Assembly: GCA_015143295.1 (NCBI GenBank) | Contig: CM026564.1 | Location: 10,776,416-10,840,415 of the forward strand | Source of the DNA: Tetracentron sinense | Taxonomy: Eukaryota > Streptophyta > Magnoliopsida > Trochodendrales > Trochodendraceae | Reading direction: 5' to 3' | Length of the DNA stretch: 64,000 nt | Shown: positions 45,320 to 58,217 of the stretch, piece by piece | How positions within the stretch are numbered: the first letter of the stretch is position 1 | How the letters are laid out: every line of letters begins with the position of its first letter | Made by a program: the position numbers and the translations under genes | The notes under the pieces: model-generated | Database searches by the model: none | Told to the model about the DNA's origin: nothing | The model's input: only the letters and a program-made list of their open reading frames with translations

Positions 45320-46535
45320 CTTGCACAACATAATTTGATGCATGTGCATCCTGCTCGGTCATGGCAAAAACCTGACCTTGATTCACCTGGCGAGGTGGCT
45401 GGGTGGGCCGTGGAGGCCTAGAAGACTGTGAAGACCCTTGCTATGTAGTCTACGTAGGTGGAGGTTGGATTCCCAGAGGCACGGCCTGCAACTGCCTCTT
45501 TGGACAATCCCTGATCATGTGGCCCTGTTCGCCACAATGGAAGCAACCACCAGAGAGTTTACGACACTCTCCTGCCCTATGCCTCTTGCCACACATGGTA
45601 CACTCATCAAAGGAGAATGACGCCGTGGAAGTTGGCGGGGCATACCTAGGGGCCTGTGAAATGATAGAGTGTGGTGCCTATGGGGCAAAAGGAGGCCTCT
45701 AAGCCTGCATATGTTGAGAAGTCTGGAATAGAGCAGTCCTAGCCCTCTTGTTAGGTGGTGCTAAGCCACTGGACTATCCTTTGGACATGCCTCTTCTGAA
45801 GCTACTATCCCTCCTCTTGAGAAACTCCGTAGAATTCCTCTCGGCGATCTTCGTCTTTCCCATAATATCCTTCCAGATCTCTACCTGGAAAATAGAAACC
45901 CGGTCTCAGATAAAAGACTGCAACCAATCCTCAAACTTCCTGACTCGCATACTCTCAGTAGCGATCAGATGTGGAGTATATCTCGAAATTCCGACGAACT
46001 TCATCTCATACTCGGCTACGCTCGCCTCTCTCTGCTCGAGGAGCACAAACTCTCTCACCTTTTACTCCCTGATAAATCTGGGGAAGCACTTCTCATAGAA
46101 TACATCTAAGAACTCTCCCCATGTCCAGGGTACCCCTGCCTTTGTGGCATCCCTCTACCTCTGGGCAGCTCTCCACCAATGTTCGGCTTCACCTTCCATC
46201 ATGAAGGAAGCCTACTTGATTTGCTGCTCATTTGTACAATGGAGTGCCCTGAAGATCTTCTCCAGCTGTATGATCCATGTCTCTGCAACCAAGGGATCCA
46301 GAGTCCCATAAAATGTAGGAGGCTACAGTCTCTGGAAAGCCTCTAGTCTTGAGGTGTGATGCACCAAAGGAGGTACAGGGATAGTAGCAGCAGCAGCAGG
46401 CCTAACTACCAGCATAGCTAAGGTCTTTGCGATTGAACTAAAGGCTTGAGCAAAGTCGAGTTGCTCATCGTTGGGCGGAATCTCTCCTTTAGACCTTCTG
46501 GTCTGATAACCTCTACCACGAGTGTTCCGCCTCAT
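45320..46535 (-). pseudogene. Element D gag
   Basis: Gag packages the element RNA. The start is taken at 46535 (MRRNTRGRG), matching the start of element E. Landmarks are the N-terminal QLDFAQAFSSIAKT, a retrotransposon-gag capsid region (about 45800-46320, with several stops) and a zinc knuckle CFHCGEQGHMIRDC near 45500-45550 that keeps the full C-x2-C-x4-H-x4-C pattern. The end QGQVFAMTEQDAHAS precedes the intron donor. Frame breaks make it non-functional. Confidence 0.85.
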
Positions 46536-46694
46536 GATAACAATCCTGAGGGCAATAACGAAACATCAACCTCTTGAATACTGCAGTTCAATAAGCACTT
46601 AGTGCTTTATATAAGCATCGTATACATCAGAGTATACACATAAAAGCATAAACATAATATTTTGTCCTAGCGAAGCTACGTTCTCACGGTCTCG
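46536..46694 (-). other. Element D leader, cut by the LINE
   Basis: This non-coding leader between the gag start and the LINE insertion corresponds to 59615-59958 of element E. Primer-binding site and 5' LTR are not in this window; they would lie beyond the LINE. Confidence 0.6.
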
Positions 46695-46719
46695 TATTTA
46701 AAAAAAAATAAAATATGCC

Positions 46720-46920
46720 ACTCGGAAGGAGTGGGGGGTTTGGCAGACCCCTACTAGTTCATTAATAAAATATAGAATGGGGGGGACATAAAACCTTACC
46801 CCTACAACAAACCAAACCAAAAAGAAAAGAAGGGGGGGGGGGACATTAAACCTAACCCCTTACATACACACAAAAACATAAAAAAAAACACCAGGGGGGG
46901 GATATAAAACCTTACCCCTT
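46720..46920 (-). repeat. G-rich tandem repeats in LINE 3' region
   Basis: Three copies of a GGGGGGGACATAAAACCTTA-type word start near 46780, 46831 and 46896, after GGCAGACCCCTAC. The same layout occurs in the LINE fragment at 13907-14401, which fixes these as part of the LINE. Confidence 0.8.
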
Positions 46921-46942
46921 TACAATGAGAGACAACAAGCAA

Positions 46943-47340
46943 TCATATTCTAACCTTTCGGAGACTCCCTAGACCTGTTTTATCCATTTGAATTAGAGCT
47001 TTGATTCTATTTGGCATATTATCCTTGTCAAAAGAACCCAAGTTTAACCTGTTACATCCAACATTAGCTAGTTCATCCGCCACTGAATTCGCTTCCCGAA
47101 ATATGTGAGTCATAGAGAAACTATCTGACGGGAGAGAAGAAATTTTCTTAGTCCAATACCAAGTTTTCCAATTACCTGAAGATTTTCCAACCCATTCCTC
47201 AACCATGCTCTTCGAATTAGATTCTATAATCACATTATATAAATGAAGCCTCTTGCAAAGAATTAAACCATCTAGGAGAGCACGAGTTTCAACAATATAA
47301 TTGGAGCATATACATACTGGGAAAAGAATCAAGCAACCAT
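46943..47340 (-). pseudogene. LINE RNase H-like domain
   Basis: The minus-strand frame contains ETRALLDGLILCKRL, VIIESNSKSMVEEW and IFREANSVADELAN, the pattern of the RVT_3-type RNase H at the C-terminus of many plant LINEs. The end, NRIKALIQMDKTGL, matches the truncated copy at 14186. The start of the domain is shifted by a frame break near 47335. Confidence 0.85.
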
Positions 47341-47634
47341 ATTACCGTTATGATCTCTAATAATACCCCCTCCACCTGTATTACCAGGATTACCTTTTGA
47401 AGCTCCATCAACATTCAACTTGAACTTAGTTCGAGGAGGATGCAGCCACTTAACATGAACCATCCAAAATTTATTTATAGCTGGAGCACTAGAGGGGAAC
47501 AAAGGAGATAAATAAAAAAAGTTATTTTTGAAAATAGAATGAAGATCACAAACCTTTTAAGTGATACCAGCTATAATAGCTCTATTATTGCGAGATTTGG
47601 AATCATACTTACGCCCACATCTCTTTATCCAAAT

Positions 47635-48060
47635 TTACCAAACAATCAAAGCTAGCAAGAGAGAGAACAGATCATTATTACGATGAGAGGCTGCTCTAAA
47701 CCACCTTTTTAAAGCACATTGAATGAAATCATGTTTACTGAAAGGAATAAAACACCAGGAAGAGAAATATCTCCAAACGGAAGCAGTCATCTCACTCGAA
47801 ATCAATAGATGGTTAGTATTTTCAACACTAGATAAAGTGCAACAGCAACATTTACTAACCATAGGAATTCCAATCTTCTGAATATTGAAATAAGTAGGAA
47901 TAGCACAATGCATGATTTTCCAGCAAAACACACTGATTTTAATTGGAATAATCCGATTCCAGATATTCTTGGACCAATCAATTTCATTGCCTTCATCCCT
48001 TATCTTATCCCAAGCTGTTTTAACCAAGAACTCACCAGAAGTGGAAGGATTCCATATGAA
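47635..48060 (-). pseudogene. LINE zf-RVT domain
   Basis: Motifs are WSKNIWNRIIPIKISVFCWK, CCCC and NHLLISSEMTASVWRY, the Trp/Cys/His pattern of the zf-RVT module found after plant LINE reverse transcriptases. It ends at a break near 47635. Confidence 0.8.
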
Positions 48061-48106
48061 TTTATTAGCTTTATCTGAGATAGAGAAATTGTCTCTTTAA
48101 TAGCTT

Positions 48107-49988
48107 CTACAAATTAAATGGAAGAAATTGACTCACCTGATTAAGATTCCAATCTCCTTCCTCATTAAGAAGCTGAGAAATAGTTGGGATAATTTGAGGA
48201 TTTCCAATAGCAATGGATATAAGATACTCCTCCTTATACCAATTGTCAAACCAGGAATTGACTTTGTTGCCATTACCTATAAGAGCTAAAGAGTTGGAGA
48301 GCATCAAATGAAATACTTCACAAATGGCTATCCAAAGCTTAGAAGAGCCCTTGATGGACAAAGCATTCCAAACGTGATCAATTCGCTATTTGGCTTTGAA
48401 AAATCTAGTCCAAAGACAATTAGAAGTATAAATTTTCCAAGCTTGCTTGAGGCGAAAAGCCTTAGAAATATCAGCAATTCTTCTAATTCCCAGACATCCT
48501 TCCAATACAGGTAAAGCACAATGTTTCCACTTAACCCAATGACGCTTTCTATACAAATCCGTCAAGTTCCAGAAAAAATTACCCAACATTTTATCAATTT
48601 TAGAAGCTATACCAGTTGGGATATTAATACTTGAGAGAATATGAACCAAAATTGAGGAAAGAACATGCTTGATAAGAATAAGACACCCACCAGCAGAATG
48701 CAGCTTACCAGACCATCCACAAATACGGTTTTAAATCTTTTCAATAAGAGGGAGATAATAGGATAGTTTCTGCTGACCTTTAAACAAAGGAACCCTCAAG
48801 TAGGTAAAAGGAAAGTGCTTGAATTGGAAACCAGTTATGGTAGATATGTCTCTTTTTCTGGTTGGCTTGAGATTGTTAGAACAATACAGAGAGCTTTTGT
48901 CTTATTGATTTTTTGCCCAGAAGACTCCCTATATTTTGCAAGGAAATCAAAAATAATTTTAATACTCCGAGCACTACCATTACAAAAGATGAGGGAGTCA
49001 TCGGCAAATAACAGATGAGAAACTTCAAACCCATTTCTTCCTATAGAATAAGAAGTAGCTTGATGAGATATAATATTCTTAAGCCCTCTGCTAAGAACCT
49101 CTTTCGCCAATATAAAGAGAGAAGGCGATAGAGGATCCCCCTGACGGAGACCTCTAGAACTGGAAAAGAAACCATATAATTCCCCATTGATAATAACCGA
49201 AAAACTTTGATTCCTTAGGCAACTATGAATAAGATTGATAAAGTTTACACTAAAATCAAATTGCTTCAGCACAGCAAAGATAAAGTTCCATTCCATCCGA
49301 TCATATGTCTTAGCCATATCGAGCTTAATAATACCTCCAAAAACTTTCCTATCAATACCATTTACCATTTCTTGAGCAATGGTGAAATTCTCCGTAATGT
49401 TCTGGCCTTTAATAAATCCCGATTGCTCCTCAGAAATAATTTTTTTGGACGAATAGAAGCCAACCGACCTGCTAGCAATTCGAAAAAAATCTTATAGAAG
49501 AAATTTCATAAACTGATAGGCCTATAATCAGAAAAAGATGATGGATCAGAACCCTTAGCAATCAATGCGATCGTAGTAGCATTAACCGCCTTTGAAATAA
49601 TCGGATTTAGAAAAAAATAATTAACTGCCATCACCAAATTTGCTTGAATAATGTCCCAACACGCTTGATAAAAGTGGCCGTCAAAACCATCTGATCCAGA
49701 AGCACTATCTTCAGCAATACTAAAAACTACCTGTTTAATCTCTTCTACTGAGGGCATAGAGGTAAGCATATTATTATCTTCGTCAGAAACCCAAAGGGGT
49801 ATATGATTGAGAATATCATAATCAATAATATTCCTTGAAGAGGTAAGAAGATCCTGGAAGTATTTAGTAGCTTCATTACCAATATCAAGATAATTATCAA
49901 TCCACTCACCCAGGGAATTTTTTATTTTATGAATACCATTCCTTTTCCTTCTCTGATTGGCAATAGCATGAAAGAACTTCGTATTCAT
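48107..49988 (-). pseudogene. LINE reverse transcriptase
   Basis: In order on the minus strand: SDYRPISL near 49510, KLDMAKTYDRMEW near 49310 (first catalytic Asp), RGLRQGDPLSP near 49150 and the catalytic LLFADDSLIF at about 48990-49010. The thumb and connection follow (WVKWKHCALPVLEGCLGIR near 48500). Frame breaks occur near 49500 and 48830-48650. The FADD box identifies a non-LTR enzyme, unlike the FVDD and YVDD boxes elsewhere in the window. Confidence 0.9.
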
Positions 49989-50193
49989 ATCACCTTCTTT
50001 AAGCCATTTTATTCTAGAATTTTGCTTCTAGAAAATTTCCTCCTGAATAATAGCCTTCTGCAGATCATCTTTCAAAATGGATAACTGATTGTTAATAGTG
50101 ACATTCCAATTCTCGTGGAGAATAATATCTGTAACACAAATTTTCTCCTCAAGCTCTTTAATCCTAACAAAAATATTTCCATAGATCTCCCTG

Positions 50194-52243
50194 TGTCGCG
50201 ACCCAAAACCTACCCTAGGAGTTAGAGTGAACTTTGGATGACTAATCATGACTTGCTAGACAAACCATCCTGCAAAAACCCACATAGCATATATAAAGAG
50301 GATATAAACAGCGGAAACATACTTAAACATAGCACAACGGAAGGCTTAACCAAACCTCTATGTATATACAAGTGATCCAAGTTATACAAAAGATACACCA
50401 AAGAAAGTGCGGACATGCCCCCGCCAAAATACATAAATCTAAATCTCAAGCTCACCCACAGTTGCATCATTCAGAATCTACAACCATCTAATAGTAACCC
50501 TCGACTGGAGGTTCCTCAACATACTCCTCCACCCAGGGGCTCGGAGCACAGACATCAAAAGGAGCAGCCACTCCGCTATCACCTGCCGACATAAGAAGTA
50601 CGGCTGAGCATGGAAAACTCAGCGGGTACCAAATACTAACCAATAGTCATAGCATAAAAATGGCAATACATAAATCAGGAGCAATTCATATATGTAAAAC
50701 GGGAACAATTCATGTCATACAAGGAAGTAAAGCAATTTATATTCATGCTTGCAATTCGTAAAAAGCCGATAAAACCTCTTGAAATCATGGTGTGCTTTGA
50801 AAGCTTGTCATGTTTGTGTTGCTTGATCTTGTCGAGCGTGTTGTACGTGTCATGCCATGCCATGCGTGTCATGCGTGCTTACTTGTGATCATGTAACTTG
50901 TGAGATACACTTGTGAGATATCCTTGTGAGATGCACTTGAGAGGGAAGGGAAACCCTTCTTTATGCAATGCACTTGAGAGGGAAGGGAGACCCTTCTTTA
51001 TGAGATGCACTAGAGAGTGAGAGGAGTCCCCTCATGGCATGTTTGTTCTTGTTTCCTTGTGAAAAGTGAGGTAAAACATATCGTAGGATATGTCCCACCT
51101 CTAATCATGTTCTTGAAAATACGATAAATCATGTCATGCATGCCGTGCTCATGGAAGTCGTGTGCATACTTGCAATTGAATTTAAAGATGACATGTTGGG
51201 GATTTCACAATACATTGCACATCACCATTTAAACAAGTAACAAATTAAACAATTTAGGGAAAACATGAAAACAAACTATCATAACCCAAACAGTTTCCAT
51301 AAACTTTAAGCATGCATTTTCTTAATTTATTATTCATTTTATTCACCTTGGCATTCCATCAAACATGGTATGTTCATTATTTGTTAACCCTACAACATGC
51401 TTTTCTAGGTGGGTTATAATTCCATCATACATGTTTGTTCATTATGGATACAATGCCCTCCTCATTTCAATTATCACAACACAACCATTGGCATCCAATC
51501 GCCCATTCCATCTCCATTCACAACATCCACACATCCCAACTCATAGCACAAGTATAGATGAAGGAAAACAAAGAAACATGGAGGAAAAGAGGAACTATAA
51601 CTAGGAGGGTAGCAAGAAGTTTCGACCTTGACAAATGAGGGAAAGAATCCCCTTCCAAACATCCGTGAGTCGCTGCCCTAGCTTGGAGAAACTACTCTTT
51701 GCGTGCTTGAATTGGAATCTTGAAGCAATCCAAGCTTGAGGTGACCTAGGGTTCACAAACCCTTTGATTTCTTCTCAAAAATCAAACCCTAGGTTTAGAA
51801 ATCTCCTTCTCTTCTCTCTTCCTCTCTAATATCTTTTAAGTGTGATAAATGAGCCCTAAAGGCTCGGGCAAACCTTAAGAGGAAGGAGTGAAATGCCTAA
51901 AAGACGAAAAGACCCTTAATGAAAATTCTGCAAAAAAACACGAAGACCGAGCGATTGGTGTTTATGACCGATTGATCGGTTGCCTACCGAGCGATTGGTG
52001 TGTTGACCGAGCTCTCGACCAAAAATCAACTCTCTGAAAAATTTCCCCATACAAAATTTTCAACCAGTCGATAGCCTCCGATCGATCGGCTTTGGACCAA
52101 TCGATCGCTCCATGGACCGAGCGATCGGTGGTCTGCAGGTTTTGACACAGAGACCATTTTTCACCCATTTTCCACTAATTGGACTGATCATAGTTCTCTT
52201 TTGAACTTTCCTAAACATGACTAGGGTCTCCCTAAAGCTTGTA
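50194..52243 (-). mobile_element. Element F 3' LTR, distal part
   Basis: TGTCGCGACCCAAAACC opens the inverse LTR. The stem-loop (50604-50622), hairpin repeats (about 50930-51030) and GATCGATC palindromes (51945-52130, perfect CCGATCGATCGG at 52078-52089) follow. Element E interrupts it after TTGTA at 52239-52243, and it resumes at 62457. The part right after the palindromes lacks the conserved block found in the other Tekay LTRs. Confidence 0.88.
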
Positions 52244-53029
52244 TGTCGTAACCCAAAACCCACCCTAGGAGTTAGAGTGAACTTTGGACGACTAATCATG
52301 GCTTAGATGACTTGCTTGACAAACCAACCTGCAAAAACCCACAGAGCATATACAATAGAGAATATAAACAGCGGAAACATACTCTAACATAGCACAGCGG
52401 AAGTCTAAACAAGCCTCTATGTATATACGAATCCAAGTTTTCACAAAAGGAATCCAGAAGAAAGTCCGGACAGACCCGCCAAAATACATGAAGGTATATC
52501 TCTCATCTCACCCACAGCTATTCACTCAGAATCCACAACCACCTAATGGTAACCCTCTACTGGAGGTTCCTCCAAAGGCTCCTCGACGTATTCCTCTTCC
52601 ACCCATGGACCAGGAGCACAAACATCAAATGGAGCAGTAGCTCCCCCAGAACCTGCCGACATAAGAAGTACGGCTGAGCATGGAATACTCAGCGGGTACT
52701 AAATACTAACCAACAGTTATAGCATAAAAATGGCAATACATAAATCAGGAGCAATTCATATATGTTAGACGGAAACATATCATATCATACAAGGAAGTAA
52801 AGCAATTTATAATCATGCTTGTATTTCGTAGAAAGCCGATAAAACCTCTTGAAAACATCGTGCACTTGACTTGGCTTGAAATATCTTTTCGTACTTGAAA
52901 GCTTGTCGTGTTTGTTTTACTTGATCTTGTCGAGCGAGTCGTACGTGTCATGTCATGCATGTCATGCGTGCTTGCTTGTGATCATGCAACTTGTGAGATA
53001 CACTTGTGAGATATCCTTGTGAGATGCGC

Positions 53030-53215
53030 TTGAGAGATGCCTTGAGAGGGAAGGGAGACCCTTCTTTATGCAATGCACTTGCGAGGGAAGGGAGACCCTT
53101 CTTCATGATATGTATGTACTTGTGAGGGAAGGGAGGCTCTTCTTCATGATATGCACTTGTGAGTGAGGGGAGACCCCTCATGGAATGTTGGTTCTTGTTT
53201 CCTTGCGAAGAGCGA
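53030..53215 (-). repeat. Hairpin repeats in element E 3' LTR
   Basis: Three to four units pair GAGGGAAGGGAGACCC with TTCTTCATGATATG spacers; GAAGGG and CCCTTC flank a three-base loop on the element strand. The same series is at 60770-60940. Confidence 0.75.
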
Positions 53216-54093
53216 GGTAAAACATATCATAGGATATGTCCCACCTCTAACCATGTTCTTGAAGACCTCGATAAATCATGTCATGCATGCCGTGCTCGTG
53301 AGAACCGTGTACATACTTGCATTTAAATTTAAATATGACATTTGGGTAATTTCACAACACATATAACATCAATGATTGAGCAATGTAATATTCATATCAT
53401 TTAGGGAAAGCAAGAAAACACACTATCATAGGCCCTAGCAATATCCATAATTTATTAGGCATGCATTTCCTAATTTACAACTCACTTTATTCCCCTTGGC
53501 ATTTCATCAAACATGGTGTGTTCATTATTCATTTGCCCTACAACATGCTTTTCTATATGGGTTTTACTCAGATCATGCATGTATGTTCATTATTGGAACA
53601 ATGCCCTCCCCATTTTAATCATCACAACACAACCATTGGCATCCAATCGCCCATTCCATCTCCATTCACCATTCACCATTCACAACCATCCCTCTCATAG
53701 CACAAGTGTAAATAAAGGAAAATAAAGAGAAATAAAGGGAAAAGAGGAACTATAACTAGGAGGGTAGTAAGAAGTACCGACTTGAAGAAATGAGGAAGAA
53801 ACCCCTTCCAAAAACGACTGTGAGGTGCTGCCCTAGCTTGAGGAGATGTTCCTCACGAGCTTGTGCCTTGATCTTGAAGAAAAATGGGCTTGAGTTGAGT
53901 GTGGGTTCACAAACCCCTTGATTTCTCTCCAAAATGGAAACCCTAGGTTTAGGAATCGCCCTCTCCTCTCTTCTTATCTCCCAATCTCTCTAAGTGTCGA
54001 AATGAAGCCCTAAAGGCTCGGGTTAAACTCTTAAGGTAAGAGTGAACCGACCAAAAGACCATAATACCCTTACTGAAATTTCTGCAAAAACAC

Positions 54094-54355
54094 GAGTGCC
54101 GAACACGTTGTGCTGTGAACAGTGCCAAACACGTTGTGCTGTGAACAGTGCCGAACACGTTGTGCTGTGAATAGTGCCAAACACGTTGTGCTGTGAATAG
54201 TGCTGAACACGTTGTGCTGTGAACAGTGCGAAACACGTTGTGCTGTGAACAGTGCCAAACACGTTGTGCTGTGAATAGTGCTGAACACGTTGTGCTGTGA
54301 ACAGTGCCAAACACGTTGTGCTGTGAATAGTGCCAAACACGTTGTCCGTTGTGAA
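54094..54355 (-). repeat. 26-bp tandem repeat, nine units plus a partial
   Basis: Units are GCCGAACACGTTGTGCTGTG followed by AACAGT or AATAGT, with GCCAAAC and GCTGAAC variants alternating. The other LTR (61836-62005) has only six full units. Nearby, ACAACGTACACGTTGT (about 54442-54457) is a dyad. Confidence 0.92.
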
Positions 54356-54791
54356 GGGTGCCGAACCCGTTGTCACGTTGTGTTGTGCATAGTGCTGAGC
54401 TCGTTGTCCGTTGTCTTATGTACAACGTGCCCGTCGTGCTGTACAACGTACACGTTGTTTGCTGTACAACGTACTCGTTGTCTGTTGCACAACGGATGCA
54501 CAAAGTATACGTTATCAGAGCTAGAGCTACGTCCTTAGTGCCTTCCGAGCTACGTCCTTAGTGCCTTCCGAGCTACGATTGCCTGCAGGTCCAGACTGTT
54601 TTGGCCATATCTTTTGACTCGTTCGTCCGATTTTGACGATTCAACTTGCGTTGGGTTCGTACTTCGAAAAGGAACATTTCTGACATTTCAGAATTTCCAA
54701 TTTCTTCCTTATTTATTAATTATACCTATTGAAAGGAAAAATGGCAACGAAAGTGTCATGCATTAAATGTGAAAAGGTCCGGGGCTCTACA

Positions 54792-54806
54792 TCCTCCCCC
54801 CTTACA
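54792..54806 (-). promoter_or_regulatory. Polypurine tract of element E
   Basis: TCCTCCCCCCTTACA directly beside the LTR end at 54791 gives the purine tract on the element strand. Confidence 0.88.
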
Positions 54807-54891
54807 AAAATTTCATCCTCGAAATTTAGACGCTACTTGCATTACAAACCAAAAAGAAAATTACAAGTCATATACAAACTTATACAAAAAC

Positions 54892-57800
54892 TCATTCAAT
54901 TAATTCTGGGTACTTTGCTTTGACTTCGGCTTCACGCTCCCATGCAGCTTCTTCCCGAGCATGGTGTTGCCATTGCACAAGAACCAAAGGGATTGTCTTG
55001 TTGCGAAGCACCTGATCTCTTCGATCCAAAATCTGAACCGGCTTTTCAATCAAGGTGAGGTCCTCTCGAATCTCCAACGGTTCCAAGTCTATGACATGCG
55101 AAGGATCCGCAATGTACTTCCGAAGCATAGACACATGGAAAACGTTGTGAACTGCAGCCATGTGAGGTGGAAGAGCTACCCTGTAAGCAACCTCACCAAC
55201 TCGCGTGATAATCTCAAAAGGCCCAACATACCGAGGACTTAGCTTGCCTCGCTTGCCAAATCTCATGATCCCTTTGCTAGGAGATACTTTCACAAAGACT
55301 CGATCCCCTACTTGAAATTCCAAGTCCCTACGGCGCGTGTCCGCATAACTTTTCTGGCGATCTTGAGCGGCTTTCAATCGATCCCGAATGATCTTAACTG
55401 TGTTTGCAGTTTGCTCAATCAACTCCGGACCAAGTACTTTCCTCTCTCCTACCTCATCCCAATAGAGAGGGGACCTACAACTTCGCCCATACAAGGCCTC
55501 AAATGGTGCCATTTGGATACTTGCCTGATAGCTGTTATTATAGGCGAATTCAACCAAAGGCAAGTGCTCTTCCCAACTGCCTCTGAAATCCAACATACAA
55601 GCCCGAAGCATGTCTTCAATGACTTGGTTCACTCTCTCGGTTTGTCCATCCGTCTGTGGATGAAAAGCGGTGCTAAAATCAAGTCGGAAACCCATAGCCT
55701 CCTGGAAGCTTTTCTAGAATCGTGATGTGAATCTTGGATCCCGATCTGACACATTACTAACAGGCACTCCGTGCAACCTCACCACTTCCTTGATATACAA
55801 AGCGGCTAACTGACTAGAGTTGAAAGTAGTTCGATAAGGTAAGAAGTGAGCTGACTTCGTCAAACGATCCATTACTACCCATATTGCATCTGAGCCCCTT
55901 GCCGTCTTTGGAAAGCCAACTATGAAATCCATGGATATGTTCTCCCATTTCCACTCGGGAATCGGAAGGGACTGTAATAGACCTGCGGGCCGCATGTGTT
56001 CTGCTTTTACCTGTTGACACACCAAGCACCGTGCTACATATTCCGCAACCTCCCTCTTCATATTCCGCCACCAAAAGTGACTCTTGAGGTTCCGGTACAT
56101 CTTTGTACCCCTTGGATGCACTGTGTACTTCGAACGGTGTGCTTCATTCAAAATCTCTCTCCGAAGATCTGTATTGGCTGGGACGCACAGCCTTCCCTTG
56201 AATGTGATAGTACCCCGACTAGTTAGAGATAAGTCCTCACTACCCTTAGCAACTTCCTTGTCCCGATGAGCCAACAATTCAGCATCCGTGGCTTGGTATT
56301 CTTGGATCAAATCTATAATGTATGGCCGAACCGTGACATTTGCCAAGATAGGACTACGAACAGAGTCATTCACACTAATGTCCAGATTTGCCAAGTCTTC
56401 AAGTAGCTTCCATTCCTGCACTAACATGCGTGCTAATAACCCCGGAGGTCTTCTACTCAAAGCATCGGCCACTACATTCGCTTTACCTGGGTGGTACTGA
56501 ATGGTACAATCATAGTCTTTCAAAAATTCCATCCAACGCCGTTGCCTTAGATTCAGCTCCTTTTGGGAGAAGAGATACTTGAGACTCTTGTGATCGGTGA
56601 ACACATAGAACTCTACCCCATAAAGGTAATGACGCCAAATCTTAAGTGCAAACACGACCGCCGCAAGCTCCAAGTCATGCGTGGGATAATTCTTTTCATG
56701 CTCTTTCAATTGCCTTGATGCATAGGCAATGACTTTCTTGTGTTGCATGAGCACACACCCAAGTCCAACGTGTGAGGCATCACTATATACTTCATACCCA
56801 TAAGGTCCGAATGGCACAGTAAGGACGGGGGCTGTAGTAAGCCTCTTCTTCAGTTCCGTGAAACTGATCTCGCACTTATCACTCCATACAAACTTGGCGT
56901 TCTTCCTTGTCAGGTAAGTGAGCGGTGCTGCAAGGCTAGAGAAACCCTCTACGAATCTCCTGTAGTAGCCTGCCAACCCAAGAAAGCTGCGTATCTCGAT
57001 AACACTCTTGGGCCTCGCCCAACTCATAATTGCTTCGATCTTCTTTGGATCTACCGAGATACCTTCTGCAGAAACAACGTGGCTTAGGAATGCCACCTCT
57101 GCCAACCAAAACTCACACTTGCTAAGTTTGGCGTATAGCTTGTGCTCTCTTAGCATTTCCAAAGCAAGGCATAGGTCGCGTGTGTGATCTTCCCGTGTCT
57201 GGGAATAGACCAAAATGTCATCAACAAATACAATCACGCACCTATCAAGATATGACCGGAACACCCGGTTCATGAAATCCATAAAGGCTGCCGGTGCGTT
57301 CGTGAGTCCAAAAGGCATCACCAAGAACTCGTAGTGTCCATACCGAGTCCTGAAAGCAGTTTTGGGAACATCTTCCACCTTAATCTTCAAATGGTGATAA
57401 CCCGATCGAAGGTCTATCTTCGAGAAAAATCTCGCTCCCTTCAACTGATCGAACAAGTCATCAATCCTAGGCAAGGGATACCTATTCTTTATAGTGACTT
57501 TGTTCAATTACCTGTAATCGACGCACATCCGCATCGAGCCATCTTTCTTCTTAACAAACAACACCGGGGCACCCCATGGTGAGACACTTGGTCGAATGAA
57601 ACCAAGACCTTGTAATTCTTCCAACTGGGTCTTTAACTCTTTGAGTTCAATGGGGGCCATTCTATACGGAGCCCTGAAAACAGGAGCTGTGCTTGGTGCA
57701 AGCTCGATCACAAACTCAATCTCCCTGTCTGGAGGCAATCCTGGCAACTCCTCTAGAAATACATCCAGGAACTCACTCACAACCGGAATAGTCGATGAGT

Positions 57801-58217
57801 CCTTTGCCTCGGGGTTAGCTAAGCTCAACGCCGCAAAACGAGCAATATATCTACTTTTCAACCCGTGAAAGTGGAATGGTTTTCCTTCTACTGGCTTGAA
57901 GAGTACCATTTTCTCAAAGCAAGCTACATGCCCATGATGTGCTGCTAACCAATCCATTCCCAATATAACATCAAAGTCTTGGAATCCAAGGACGATGAGA
58001 TCAACCGCCAACTCGTGGCTTCCAACTTGGACCACACTATTTCTATACACTTTATCTGCCAATACTATTTTGCTGAGAGGAGTCGAAATAGCTAACTCCG
58101 GTTCTAGCTGACTTGGCTCTACAGAAAAGCCTTCTGAAAAACTCGGCGAGACAAATGAATGAGTAGACCCGGTATCAATCAACACTTGAGCCAAATACTC
58201 ATTGACTAGTAGGGTTC
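54892..58217 (-). pseudogene. Element E pol (protease, RT, RNase H, integrase, chromodomain)
   Basis: The domains run from right to left. Protease has [11 protein letters not shown] (about 58180-58155). Reverse transcriptase has [32 protein letters not shown] and FVDDILVYS (about 57230). RNase H has [30 protein letters not shown] and [10 protein letters not shown]. Integrase has HHCC ending CLVCQQVK, then MDFIVG, SDRDPRF and TERVNQVIED, all three catalytic residues kept. The chromodomain-like tail is ILDRRDQVL and WEREAEVKAKYPE. Only two in-frame stops occur: TAA at 57508-57510 (Gln expected) and TAG at 55714-55716 (Trp expected). It is the best-preserved pol here and would follow gag after splicing. 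Confidence 0.95.

Larger units (their letters stand above)
46695..50193 (-). mobile_element. L1-type LINE with RNase H, interrupted by element F
   Basis: The whole segment reads as the 3' half of a LINE on the minus strand: reverse transcriptase, zf-RVT, RNase H, 3' untranslated part. It ends at 46695 next to a short A-rich run, inside the leader of element D. At 50193 it meets the LTR of element F, so the 5' half (ORF1 and endonuclease) may lie beyond the right edge rather than being lost. Confidence 0.85.
52244..54791 (-). mobile_element. Element E 3' LTR
   Basis: This 2548-bp LTR runs from TGTCGTAACCCAAAACCC to GGTCCGGGGCTCTACA. It has the stem-loop (52674-52692), hairpin repeats with GAAGGGTCTCCCTTC-type cores (about 53030-53215, complement), nine 26-bp units (54094-54330) and the conserved block (54595-54665). 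Together with 59975-62451 and the TTGTA flanks it delimits a complete element. Confidence 0.95.

Noticed and set aside
53949..54538. Long repetitive open frames on both strands rich in STTC and LFTAQRVW repeats
   Set aside because: They are translations of the 26-bp tandem repeat of the element E LTR, whose period leaves several frames open. This is not a repeat protein.
54278..54561. Cys-rich open frames (CCEQCQTRC repeats, +)
   Set aside because: These are antisense reading of the LTR tandem repeat. The Cys periodicity only reflects the 26-bp unit.
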